In this document: positions 1 to 7,224 of the stretch, in pieces
Layout: every line of letters starts with the position of its first letter
Numbering within the stretch: the first letter of the stretch is position 1
Assembly (NCBI RefSeq): GCF_019721995.1
Contig: NZ_BLYC01000034.1
Coordinates: forward strand, 1 to 33,664
DNA length: 33,664 nt
Source: Bathymodiolus japonicus methanotrophic gill symbiont
GTDB lineage: Bacteria; Pseudomonadota; Gammaproteobacteria; Methylococcales; Methylomonadaceae
Direction of reading: 5' to 3'
Program-made: the position numbers and the translations under genes
The notes under the pieces: model-generated
Told to the model about the DNA's origin: nothing
The model's database searches: none
Seen by the model: only the letters and a program-made list of their open reading frames with translations

Positions 1-566
1 CCATTTTGCAAGAAATAAAGGCAAATACCTTTTATAATTTTCAGGTGAACCCTGAAAGTTTCATCAAAGAAATATCTAAAATCATCAACGATGAAAAAGC
101 AGCCACCTTAATCAATAATATTGTCTACTCTAAAACCGACAACACTTACGAAGATAAAATATTTACAGTTAATAAGTTTAAAGGCTCTTTAAACAGTAAT
201 ATTTTAGAGGTTAAAAAGCATATTTATGATTACTTAAAAACAGATTCTAAAATAGAACAAGAGTTTGCAAAAGAGCTAGAGAGCGGTGAGGTTTTAGTTT
301 ATGCCAAACTTCCCAATGACTTTAAAATCTCTACCCCTGTTGGTAACTATAACCCTGATTGGGCAATTGTTTTTGATACCGATAAATTCAAATATGTTTA
401 TTTTATTGCAGAAACAAAAGGTAGCATGGAGAGTATGCAATTAAGGGCAATTGAAGAGAAAAGAATTGATTACGCTAAAAAGCATTTTGAAGCTTTGGGT
501 CATGCAGATATAAAATATGATGTTATTAAAACCTACACTGATCTAAGAGATAAGGTGATGCTGTAA
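1..566 (+). CDS. Type III restriction enzyme Res subunit, C-terminal part (open at window edge)
   Basis: The frame is open to the left edge, so only about the last 188 residues are present. The product reads as the C-terminal nuclease domain of a type III restriction Res subunit: a PDWAIVF segment (about residue 118) is followed some 20 residues later by AETKGS, the spacing of a PD-(D/E)xK catalytic core. Res subunits are normally about 900-1000 residues with an SF2 helicase before this domain, and pair with a Mod methyltransferase. The natural stop is TAA at 564-566. An IS6-family element begins 4 bp later, so the gene end is just spared. Whether the rest of the gene and mod exist upstream cannot be seen. 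Confidence 0.75.
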   Translation, partial: ILQEIKANTFYNFQVNPESFIKEISKIINDEKAATLINNIVYSKTDNTYEDKIFTVNKFKGSLNSNILEVKKHIYDYLKTDSKIEQEFAKELESGEVLVYAKLPNDFKISTPVGNYNPDWAIVFDTDKFKYVYFIAETKGSMESMQLRAIEEKRIDYAKKHFEALGHADIKYDVIKTYTDLRDKVML

Positions 567-569
567 GTT

Positions 570-1382
570 GGTTCTGTCGCAATAATTATCAAAAAGCGTA
601 GTCCTCCTGGTCTTCAGGCATAACTATCCTGCTAAAGCCATAAACTGCTTATAAGCAGGAATATTTTCCTCAGACAATTGCCCCTTTCGGATCATATGTG
701 CCGTTTCAATTCCATCAATTGTTGCTTGGGAGGAGTGAAACGCTTTAAAGCCCATCATCGGTTCTGTTATTTTTTTGATAAAGCGGTGATCCTGTTCGAT
801 GATGTTATTCAAATATTTAACCTGTAATATGTCGATCATAGTGGCAAACCCAGCGAGGATTAACAAGAGGTTAATATTGGCTAATCCTGCATAGTTAGCG
901 CCACTTTTATCCATAACGACCTTATCAGGAAAGCCATTATTGTTAATCGTTTGTTTGAAAAATGCGGTTGCAGCCTCTTCATCACGGCGCTCAGAAAGCA
1001 TGAAATCAAGCGTATCCCCGCGACTATCAACAGCTCGGTATAAATAGGTCCACTGACCCTTAACTTTGATATACGTTTCATCCATGCGCCACGATTTATT
1101 GGTTTCTCGTTTCTGAGATTTAGCGTTTACAGCAATGGCAGGAGAATAACGGATAACCCAACGATTGAGCGTAGCATGATCCACTTCAACACCTCTTTCT
1201 TCCATAATTTCTTCAAGGTCGCGATACGAAACGCCATACCTGACATAAAAGAAAACAGCATAAAGAATGACATCTTTTGGAAAGTGAGTGCCTTTGAAGC
1301 TGAGCATGTGATCCACCTTTTATTGAATTTGATAATTATGATAGCAGATAACGTCGGGAAGGGGGATTTATGCGACAGAACC
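570..1382. mobile_element. IS6-family insertion sequence, complete (813 bp)
   Basis: It is bounded by perfect 12-bp terminal inverted repeats, GGTTCTGTCGCA at 570-581 and TGCGACAGAACC at 1371-1382, close to the ends of known IS6-family elements. It contains one intact transposase on the minus strand. The 8 bp on the two sides (tgtaagtt and ctatttcc) differ, so there is no target duplication; this is common after IS6 cointegrate formation and recombination. Remnants of the same element lie at 4311-4322, 14922-15216, 18567-18684, 22889-22936, 28671-28758, 32024-32111 and 33645-33664. Confidence 0.93.
624..1307 (-). CDS. IS6-family DDE transposase
   Basis: DDE transposase of the IS6 family, about 227 residues, full length for the family. 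The three acidic catalytic positions are visible in MDETYIKV, VVMDKSGANYAGL and IIEQDHRFIKK, the last being the typical IS6 glutamate-lysine block. An N-terminal helix-turn-helix segment (HATLNRWVIRYSP) precedes the catalytic core. The start ATG at 1307 is preferred over the upstream GTG at 1316 because an AAAGGTGG ribosome-binding site lies about 5 nt before it. No frameshift or stop is seen, so this is the one copy in the window that could act on the IS6-ended derivatives elsewhere. Confidence 0.93.
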   Translation of the reverse strand: MLSFKGTHFPKDVILYAVFFYVRYGVSYRDLEEIMEERGVEVDHATLNRWVIRYSPAIAVNAKSQKRETNKSWRMDETYIKVKGQWTYLYRAVDSRGDTLDFMLSERRDEEAATAFFKQTINNNGFPDKVVMDKSGANYAGLANINLLLILAGFATMIDILQVKYLNNIIEQDHRFIKKITEPMMGFKAFHSSQATIDGIETAHMIRKGQLSEENIPAYKQFMALAG

Positions 1383-1728
1383 CTATTTCCGCTATTGAGT
1401 ACGGTAATTTAAAAAAGTCATCGAAAGTTACAGAATCCGATCACAACGCAATAGAGAGGTTTGAATGTAGAGAGCAACTAGCACTCGGAGAAGAGGTTTC
1501 AGAGAAGGATATTCAATTGTGGGATGGTGGAACGCTAGGACCTGTCCTCAAGAGATTTGAGATAGTAAACGAGAGTCTAGGCAATACGCAATCACTAGAT
1601 GAATTTGAGAACGCAACGAGGATAGCCCCTAAAGACCGGACTTATGCCACTAGCCAAATGATAATATTTTATTCAGTTATGAGTTTATTACAGGGCAAGG
1701 GGATACAGCCCCCGTATTCATTGAAAAA

Positions 1729-1775
1729 GGGGACAGATAAACTGTTTATACAACACAACCTATTTATCTGTCCCC
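1729..1775. repeat. REP-like hairpin, 13-bp perfect arms
   Basis: GGGGACAGATAAA at 1729-1741 pairs perfectly with TTTATCTGTCCCC at 1763-1775 around a 21-nt loop. The GGGGACAGAT core is like the palindromes that REP-associated tyrosine (RAYT) transposases handle in many gammaproteobacteria. It is located where the reading frame of the surrounding remnant changes. No T tract follows, so it is not a terminator. Confidence 0.55.
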
Positions 1776-1886
1776 TTCCCCCGCAAACACGGGGTATCAC
1801 TACCCAGAGGAGCCAACACATGAGAAGCCAACAACACAACCCGAGGTTGGCTTGACTGAAGAGCAGCTTTCGAGTTATGCCTTTAA

Positions 1887-2038
1887 CTCGATGTTCAAGT
1901 TTTCAGCTATAACTGGGCTAAGAAAAGTAAATTTTTCCGGCTTTGTTTTATAAGTGATTGATTTACAATGATGTTGATGCTTTCTTTGTCAGTAAAATTA
2001 TCAATAAAATCAATCAGTTAAAAAACTTGAACATCGAG
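1887..2038. mobile_element. 152-bp MITE, copy 1, with TTTAA target duplication
   Basis: The 17-bp terminal inverted repeats are CTCGATGTTCAAGTTTT at the left and its exact complement at the right. Direct repeats TTTAA flank it at 1882-1886 and 2039-2043. It carries no ORF. A second copy of the same length lies at 22953-23104 with its own TTATA duplication. Removing this copy restores a reading frame across the site. Confidence 0.88.
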
Positions 2039-2092
2039 TTTAAGAAGATTTTGGCAGGAGGTGAACTACAGCCTGCGTAGTAAACTCTAAAA

Positions 2093-2132
2093 ATGGAATA
2101 GGTAGATGTTAAACCACCTATCTATTCCATCC
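2093..2132. other. Imperfect inverted repeat upstream of the VapE-like gene
   Basis: ATGGAATAGGTAGAT and ACCTATCTATTCCAT form an imperfect hairpin about 80 bp upstream of the gene starting at 2208. It could be a transcriptional end of the preceding remnant or an operator; no T tract follows it. Confidence 0.3.
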
Positions 2133-2207
2133 TAATAAATGTGGAGGTATGAAAAGCGACAGAACTTAGATTAATAAATAAATTAACACTGCAAAGGATA
2201 TAGAGAA

Positions 2208-3413
2208 ATGGACAAAAAAACACCCCTGCTGCACCCCGGAGAACGTGGAGAACTTGAAGGGTTGATGAAACGCTTTGGCGTGGATGCCCGTTATGATGAA
2301 ATGTTGAACGCACCTGCAATTAAAGGCGTTCCCGGCGTAGAAGGAAATGAATTGAAAGACTTGGTAGCGTACACCAAAGTTATTTGCAGGAACTACAAGC
2401 TTAGCAGGACGATTGTTGATGAACAGTTAGGATCTATCATTGAAAGCAATGTTATTAATCCCGTTAGAGATTGGCTTACAGGCATTACACGCACCAAGAC
2501 AAATAACCCAGTCCATGAACTTGTAGATAACTTGCCAGTGGAAGATAAGGAATGGGTTAAGGTCGCCATGTATAGATGGCTAATACAATGCTGTGCAGCC
2601 GCTGATATGGCAAAGCATGAAGGTAAGCATCCAGATGCTATCCCCAAATATGAATGTGTGCTGGTGCTAGGTGGAGATCAAGGACTCCATAAAACTTCAT
2701 TTATTAAATACCTGCTCCCTGCGGAACTTCATAAATACATAAAAGACTCTGTTCGACTAGATACAAAAGACCGAGATTCTATGCTTAATATTCTTAGTTG
2801 TTGGATACCTGAACTTGCAGACCTAGGCCCTGCGTTGAAGAAGAAAGGGATGCCCGAGTTAAAAGGGTTTTTGGCAAAAGAGGTGGATGAAATAAGATTA
2901 ACGTACGCTAGGAAACCTACAGTCATACGTAGGCATGTATCGTGTATGACTTCTGTTGAGGGAGAATATCCACCCAAAGGTGCTAGGTGGGATAGAAGGC
3001 TTCTACCCGTTATTGCTAAAGGTCGGTTAGATTATCCACGCGTTTCTAATTTTGATTATACAGACTTGTGGGCGTTTATATGGCATGCCTATACACATGG
3101 TGGGCAATGGTGGCTTACGCCCGAAGAAGAGGCTCTACGTGCGGAAATCTTAGGCTATCCTGACAATAGGTCATTGAAAGATATAGTTTTGGAGGTGTTT
3201 GAGTTTACTGCTGACAAAACTGGTGAGGTACTTAGCAATAGAACAATAAAAATGACTAGCTCCGAGATAATAAATGAGTTACCTAAGAATATAATAAATA
3301 ACAGATCGAACCAGATGGCTGTAAAAAAAGTGTTAAAGGGTCTTAATGTGAAGCACAATAGGAGGACTTATTTTATGCCGCCTTTAAGTAAAGCTGACAG
3401 CTCAACCCATTAG
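2208..3413 (+). CDS. VapE-like (virulence-associated E domain) replication ATPase
   Basis: Predicted cytoplasmic P-loop ATPase of the VapE/PF05272 type, found in plasmids, phages and phage satellites as a replication helicase-like protein. A Walker A-like segment GGDQGLHKTSF lies at residues 155-165, followed by WIPELADL (199-206), LKGFLAKEVDEIRLTYARKP, and the sensor/arginine region RWDRRLLPV at 260-268; this order matches the family. It is 401 residues, within the range for stand-alone VapE proteins that lack the N-terminal primase domain. The ATG is preceded by a weak AGGATATAGAG ribosome-binding region. The C-terminal 90 residues look like a DNA-binding tail. The gene is intact, and its own GC content fits its surroundings. 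Its role beside the separate RepA (23120-24055) is unclear. Confidence 0.78.
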   Translation: MDKKTPLLHPGERGELEGLMKRFGVDARYDEMLNAPAIKGVPGVEGNELKDLVAYTKVICRNYKLSRTIVDEQLGSIIESNVINPVRDWLTGITRTKTNNPVHELVDNLPVEDKEWVKVAMYRWLIQCCAAADMAKHEGKHPDAIPKYECVLVLGGDQGLHKTSFIKYLLPAELHKYIKDSVRLDTKDRDSMLNILSCWIPELADLGPALKKKGMPELKGFLAKEVDEIRLTYARKPTVIRRHVSCMTSVEGEYPPKGARWDRRLLPVIAKGRLDYPRVSNFDYTDLWAFIWHAYTHGGQWWLTPEEEALRAEILGYPDNRSLKDIVLEVFEFTADKTGEVLSNRTIKMTSSEIINELPKNIINNRSNQMAVKKVLKGLNVKHNRRTYFMPPLSKADSSTH

Positions 3414-3417
3414 AGTC

Positions 3418-3452
3418 AGATTCCCTTGTATTTTCTTATATAAGGGAATCTT
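3418..3452. terminator. Hairpin after the VapE-like gene
   Basis: AGATTCCCTT and AAGGGAATCT are 10-bp perfect arms separated by about 14 nt, directly after the stop codon. There is no strong T tract, so it may be a weak terminator or an mRNA 3' stabiliser. Confidence 0.5.
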
Positions 3453-3471
3453 CATATATCGAGTATACGCT

Positions 3472-3500
3472 AAAAAAAGTTACTTTCCCCTAGGGCTGAG
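3472..3500 (+). repeat. AAAAAGTTACTTNCCCCTAGGG motif, copy 1
   Basis: First of three similar ~22-30 bp stretches (others at 3868-3900 and 4237-4265), spaced roughly 370-400 bp apart downstream of the VapE-like gene. Copies 1 and 2 share the CCTAGGG core and a following AGAGTC. They could be protein-binding repeats of a replication or partition region; three copies is too few to call iterons. Confidence 0.4.
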
Positions 3501-3504
3501 AGTC

Positions 3505-3867
3505 TGCTAAATGAAAGGTCTACTCAAATTGCTCTGATGAACAAGCGATTGGTTATATTATACGGTTTAAGGGATTGCAGTAATTAAACCAAAAGGGAAA
3601 CTATGGTTTTCCCAACCATGATAATTTATCCTAATTGAGCAAGAAATTGATTTCATTCACGTTTAATAATTAGTTGAAATGAAGTCATACGCGTGTTATC
3701 CCCAAAGAGGAGTAACTATAAAACCCTAAATTGTAAATGTAATGATTTCGTATAAATATCCATAGGTTGTACATGACAGTAACCCTAGTCTTTGATTATA
3801 AAAGGATTATAGATATAGTACAATCTATATTATATTGTACACTAAATAGCGTTTTATTATGAAGTTT
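3505..3867. other. AT-rich intergenic stretch with short palindromes, no gene seen
   Basis: No convincing ORF on either strand. It holds an imperfect hairpin GGGAAACTATGGTTTTCCC (3595-3613), a single near match to a DnaA box (ttatcccca at about 3698) and, at 3818-3840, GTACAAT/ATTGTAC arms around 9 nt of AT. Together with the neighbouring repeated motif this could be a replication or control region for the VapE-like gene, but nothing here is decisive. Confidence 0.35.
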
Positions 3868-3900
3868 AAAAAGTTACTTCCTCCCTAGGGTAAAGAGTCC
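3868..3900 (+). repeat. AAAAAGTTACTTNCCCCTAGGG motif, copy 2
   Basis: AAAAAGTTACTTCCTCCCTAGGG followed by TAAAGAGTCC; nearest in sequence to copy 1. Confidence 0.4.
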
Positions 3901-4093
3901 CCAGAATACTGTTGCTTGTTGCAATAAGCCAACCCTTTATTTTGGAATGGTTTACCGTTTAATCTTTGTTTTCTGTAACAGCTATAACAAACCACATACC
4001 ACACACCCAAATTAGTCAATCGCTTATTGGGGGGCATGTAAGCCCCTTAAAGACCCACAAAAACCTTTAACGGGTATGTATGATAGGGGGTAG

Positions 4094-4348
4094 CTGTTAA
4101 AGCGCCTTAAAAGCGATATAAAACGCCTTAGCGAAGAGCTGGCGCGCCATGTGTACTGTGAGTTATCCTTTTTAGAGTACTCGGATTCAATTGTAAAAAC
4201 ATCAGGCGCGCCCAAGATAGAAGATTACAGATACGATAAAAAAGTTACTTACCCCCTGGGCGAAGAAAAAAAACAGGTTCATAACCAGTTTTACACAAAT
4301 ACGTATCTTTTGCGACAGAACCAGAAAAGGCCATCTAGCACCTTGTAG
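4094..4348 (+). pseudogene. Unrecognised ORF remnant without a start codon
   Basis: From just after a TAG at 4091 a frame runs to 4348. The first 75 codons read like real protein (a basic, helical start with LSEELARH, then YDKKVTYPLGEE), but there is no good ATG and no ribosome-binding site. A GTG at 4151 is possible but unsupported. The frame runs into a solitary IS6 end at 4311-4322, so its natural C-terminus is lost. The third copy of the GTTACTT motif (4237-4265) lies inside it and is read as KKVTYPLG. No family recognised. Confidence 0.35.
4311..4322. repeat. Solitary IS6 terminal repeat
   Basis: TGCGACAGAACC is an exact 12-of-12 match to the right end of the IS6 element at 570-1382, with no recognisable IS6 interior on either side. 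Probably the scar of a deleted or recombined copy. Confidence 0.55.
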
Positions 4349-4391
4349 ACTATGTATTTATCTAGGGTAAAGCTGGCAATCCTAGTTCCTC

Positions 4392-4684
4392 CGCTGAAAA
4401 TCAGGGAAACGTAGCCTAAGCGAAGTGAAGATTTTTAGTCCGCGATAGCCGTAGGGCCGTTGTTTTGTCGGAGTCTGAGCGTTAGCGAAGGTGGAGACAA
4501 AATAAAAGGCCATCCGACACGGCGTCAAGTCATTTGGAGCCTATGTTCCGACCCCTTGTTGGGTCGGGACGAGGTGACGAGGACGAATCGGGGCCGCCGG
4601 AGGCATAAGTGGTCGCGTTAAGTTTTTGCTGCTTGCTTGGGCTGGGATGCCCAAAACAAGCTTTCGCAAAAATAGCGACTCCCC
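4392..4684 (-). repeat. R3-R2 composite repeat, left copy (inverted partner at 6221-6513)
   Basis: A 293-bp GC-rich block that is the near-exact reverse complement of 6221-6513. It consists of an R3 hairpin module (4392-4440) and the R2 core (4441-4684). It ends in AATAGCGACTCCCC and abuts the parA coding sequence directly, so the first codons and promoter of parA are gone. Apparent ORFs inside it on either strand are read-through of the repeat and have no family signature. Confidence 0.85.
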
Positions 4685-5609
4685 GAATTAAACCAAAAAG
4701 GCGGGGTGGGAAAATCAAGCCTTGCTCGTGCGTTGGCGGTTGAGTTTGCGCGTAATAAATGGGCGGTACATGTCGCAGACCTTGACGGAAAACAACAAAC
4801 ATCTTTCTTGTGGGGGGAGCGGCGCAAAGAGAGCCAGGCGCGCCATGCTACCTCACGAAATTCCGTGACTCCTGTCGCCATAATTCGTTCACCTACGCAG
4901 CGGATGGGAGATGCCCTGAACGCCCTGCGTCCGCAACGACTACGCACAAAAGCCGCTTCGTCATTACTACCTCACTGGCTGGACGGCTATTCGGAATGCA
5001 ATTCTTGCTCCTCTCGCGTGCTGCTAGCACACGTCGAATCAGCAAATTGCCCTGTCGCCTATCAGGGACTAAAAATCACCACTTCGCTAAGCTACGTTTC
5101 CATGATTTTCAGCGGGGGTAGATCCTTCTATTGATGTTTCTTTGTATTCAGAGCCTAAAACCGCACTAAAAGCCGCGAATAATGCGGATATTCTTATAGT
5201 GGACGGCAAAGCCTTTGCTGATACTCACGCCTTGCCGATAGCCCAAAAAAGTGACCTGATTATAATACCCGTGGGAATTTCAGTGGATGATTTAGAGCCG
5301 TCTTTAAAACTGGCCGTTGAATTTGTTAATAAGGGTATAGATAGAGCCTCTATTGTGTTTGTCGTGTGTAGAGTTCCTGACAAGGGCGATAAAGAGGCCA
5401 TGAATACCCGCGCCAGTATCGAGGCTTGGAATTTTTCCGTGGTGCGTGGCTGGATTCCCATGAAATCGGCATATTCTCAAGCTATGGATAAGGGCTTATC
5501 CTTTACGGAAACGCCTTTTAAGAGCTTGAGCGACAAAACAAATAAAATCATAGAACAATTATTTAACAAAGCAATAGAGCAACAAACAGCGAAGCAGGGG
5601 AGCGCATAA
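4685..5609 (+). pseudogene. parA: parA partition ATPase, split by an R1-R3 cassette
   Basis: The N-terminal part (4685-4834) has the deviant Walker A motif LNQKGGVGKSSLARALA and continues to VADLD and FLWGERRKES. The C-terminal part (5118-5609) begins VDPSIDVSLYSEP and contains ADILIVDGKAF and later ParA-type segments (SDLIIIPVGIS, AYSQAMDKG), ending in an acidic/glutamine tail. Between them lies a 283-bp GC-rich insert (4835-5117). Taking the insert out joins codon AGC to codon GTA in frame, so the disruption is a clean insertion; with it in place the frame shifts. The 5' end is also missing, replaced by R2, with an in-frame TAG at 4673-4675. A TTG at 5142 could start a 155-residue C-terminal piece, but this lacks the nucleotide-binding loop. 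As it stands the gene cannot make a normal ParA. Confidence 0.85.
4835..5117 (+). repeat. R1 cassette, divergent copy, with R3, inside parA
   Basis: It begins CAGGCGCGCC like all R1 copies and stays clearly alignable to them to about 5060, but with many substitutions. Its last part is an R3 module (5067-5115) instead of the usual R1 end. It shifts the parA frame and adds about 100 unrelated codons to the N-terminal fragment before a stop at 5134. One predicted stem carries a compensatory change against the other copies (see findings). Confidence 0.8.
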
Positions 5610-5610
5610 C

Positions 5611-5892
5611 ATGGCAAATCTAAAACCACCAGTAAGCAAAAAAACAGACACAAAAGGCAAAACATGGCTTGACCCTTACACGATTGAGTTAGAGGAGACC
5701 CTACTAGCAAAAGCCAAGCCAGCAGCAGCGACAGAACAAACGCCGCCTAGCTCGCTTGTTCTCATGCAAATAAGAGTACCAGAGAGCGCAAGAAATGAGT
5801 TTAAGGCGTATGCCTCAATGCGTAGCAAGTCAATGAATGTCTTGTTTTTGGAGATGTTCGAGGAATTTAAAACCCGAAATAGTGGCGCATGA
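5611..5892 (+). CDS. Small ribbon-helix-helix partition partner (ParB/ParG-like)
   Basis: A 93-residue basic protein starting 1 bp after the parA stop, as expected for a par operon. The N-terminal 50 residues are charged and probably disordered; the C-terminal segment LMQIRVPESARNEFKAYA (about 52-69), followed by a helix ending LEMFEEFK, has the strand-helix-helix pattern of ribbon-helix-helix DNA-binding proteins. Such small proteins act as centromere-binding partners or repressors of ParA ATPases. The ORF is intact, although its parA is broken and the shared promoter is lost, so expression now would need a new promoter. A short GGTTC/GAACC inverted repeat lies just downstream (about 5908-5934). 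It could also be an antitoxin-like repressor, but no toxin is adjacent. Confidence 0.65.
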   Translation: MANLKPPVSKKTDTKGKTWLDPYTIELEETLLAKAKPAAATEQTPPSSLVLMQIRVPESARNEFKAYASMRSKSMNVLFLEMFEEFKTRNSGA

Positions 5893-5958
5893 CCCGAAGT
5901 CATAAAGGTTCAAATTAATAGAAAATAAGAACCAACCAAAACGCATAATACATTTCTC

Positions 5959-6219
5959 CAGGCGCGCCATGCTACCTCACGAAATTCCGGGACTCCTGTC
6001 GCCGTAATTCGTTCACCTACGCAGCGAATAGGAGATGCTCCAGCCGCCCTGCGTCCGCCACAGACTGAGCACAAAGCAGCTCAGTCATGGCTACCACAAA
6101 TGGCTCTACGGCTATTCGGGATAAAATTTTAGCCTCCCTCGCGCGCTATCGCGCACTTCGGATTGGCAAATTTCCCTGCGCCTTCTGGAGACTATCAGCC
6201 CGTCCGGGGCTGACAGCGG
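5959..6219 (+). repeat. R1 cassette (261 bp), contiguous with R2-R3
   Basis: Full-length R1 from CAGGCGCGCC to GACAGCGG. It is followed after one base by the R2 core and R3, giving the longest composite R1-R2-R3 in the window. It lies about 65 bp downstream of the par partner gene. Confidence 0.88.
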
Positions 6220-6220
6220 A

Positions 6221-6513
6221 GGGGAGTCGCTATTTTTGCGAAAGCTTGTTTTGGGCATCCCAGCCCAAGCAAGCAGCAAAAACTTAACGCGACCACTTAT
6301 GCCTCCGGCGGCCCCGATTCGTCCTCGTCACCTCGTCCCGACCCAACAAGGGGTCGGAACATAGGCTCCAAATGACTTGACGCCGTGTCGGATGGCCTTT
6401 TATTTTGTCTCCACCTTCGCTAACGCTCAGACTCCGACAAAACAACGGCCCTACGGCTATCGCGGACTAAAAATCATCACTTCGCTTAGGCTACGTTTCC
6501 CTGATTTTCAGCG
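6221..6513 (+). repeat. R2-R3 composite repeat, right copy
   Basis: 293 bp, reverse complement of 4392-4684. R2 core 6221-6464, R3 hairpin module 6465-6513. Together the two copies enclose the whole par locus. Confidence 0.88.
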
Positions 6514-6735
6514 AATGAAATAATCATTTTTATTGCTTCTCCCACATATAATAAAAACATTGAAAATAATATAACCCATACTTAAATAAATTACAATACT
6601 TTTAATAAATACATTAAAAACAATACATTTATTAATACACGCAAAAACACTATAAATATATTTTATATTAAAACAAATACAACCAATACTTATTATACTA
6701 GATAGATGGTTGCTAAGTGGGCGAAAATGTCATTT
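6514..6735. other. Very AT-rich spacer, no gene
   Basis: Roughly 200 bp made almost entirely of A and T with scattered short AT words and no ORF of note. Nothing identifiable; it could be a promoter-rich, curved or origin-like stretch. Confidence 0.4.
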
Positions 6736-6914
6736 TCAAAAAGGTATGTCCAGCTCTTCCGGTACTAGACAAAATACGCCACTTTCTGCGCCGTTGCGCT
6801 CAATGAAACTTTCATCTTTTGCGATTTCTTCGGCGGTTATATTGAAAATTTCTCTTGTGGCGTTCACTACGCCCGTAAAACCTCCAACCTTATTAGCGGG
6901 TTGGCCTTTGGTGG
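6736..6914 (-). pseudogene. C-terminal fragment of an unrecognised gene, cut by a MITE
   Basis: On the minus strand a frame enters from the R4 MITE boundary at 6914 and reads ATKGQPANKVGGFTGVVNA, then FNITAEEIAKDESFIERNG, ending ELDIPF with a stop at 6736-6738. Codon use and composition look like genuine protein. The N-terminal part has been removed at the MITE. I do not recognise the family. Confidence 0.45.
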
Positions 6915-7118
6915 CTGAAGTTTCCCAATAATTATTTATGGTAAAATTGAAACTATGCTACAACTATATGAAAAAAACAGTCTTTTCATTCGTTTCAAAT
7001 GCTATTGCCTAAGGGAAATTAAGTAGGGGTTTGCTATAAACATGGCAAAACCACCTAAAATAAACCTCGATACACCAGCATTGTGTATTTCAGCTACTCA
7101 ATAATTGGGAAACTTCAG
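6915..7118. mobile_element. R4 MITE (204 bp), copy 1
   Basis: Terminal inverted repeats CTGAAGTTTCCCAATAAT and ATTGGGAAACTTCAG. The interior has two very short start-like reading frames (MLQLYEK..., MAKPPKINL...), which suggests it is an internally deleted insertion sequence. This copy has no matching flanks, unlike the copy at 18355-18558. Confidence 0.8.
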
Positions 7119-7224
7119 TTAAGTTAAGAAGAGAGGGTTTACTGCCTTTGTTATAATTACTTATCCAGAACTCAGGTTACAATAGCGTAAGAAACCATAA
7201 AAGTATTGAGCAGGCACTATAAAA

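Larger units (their letters stand above)
1383..2080 (+). pseudogene. Unrecognised gene remnant, cut by IS6, a hairpin and a MITE
   Basis: Two coding blocks are visible. From 1383 to about 1725 a frame reads as normal protein (about 115 residues, ending near SVMSLLQGKG); it has lost its start to the IS6 element and continues in frame from the ATG in the IS end at 1370. After a hairpin at 1729-1775 coding sense shifts to another frame (about 1780-1886), where a proline/threonine-rich stretch leads into LTEEQLSSYAF. That frame is then cut by a 152-bp MITE and, once the MITE and one TTTAA repeat are removed, continues KKILAGGELQPA and stops at 2078-2080. I do not recognise the family; the first block is faintly like a plasmid or phage replication protein, but not enough to name it. 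Confidence 0.55.

Noticed and set aside
2154-2167. Further IS6 end (agcgacagaactt)
   Set aside because: Only 9-10 of 12 bases match the terminal repeat and no IS6 interior is near; may be chance.
3698-3706. DnaA box (ttatcccca)
   Set aside because: A single imperfect match in AT-rich DNA, not clustered; insufficient to call an origin.
4141-4212. GGCGCGCC at 4141-4148 and about 4204-4211 as further R1 ends
   Set aside because: Only the palindromic 8-mer is shared; the sequence after it (atgtgtactg, caagatag) is not R1, and the first fits an ordinary reading frame (EELARHV).
4530-4947. ORFs of 90-109 codons on the minus strand in the R2/parA region
   Set aside because: They are read-through of R2 and R1, with different content in different frames, and overlap the parA coding sequence.
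6087-6287. 66-codon ORF starting MATTNGSTAIRDK
   Set aside because: It lies wholly in R1 and R2 and its N-terminal part occurs in every R1 copy; no ribosome-binding site. It is noted as evidence that R1 is open in several frames, not as a gene.
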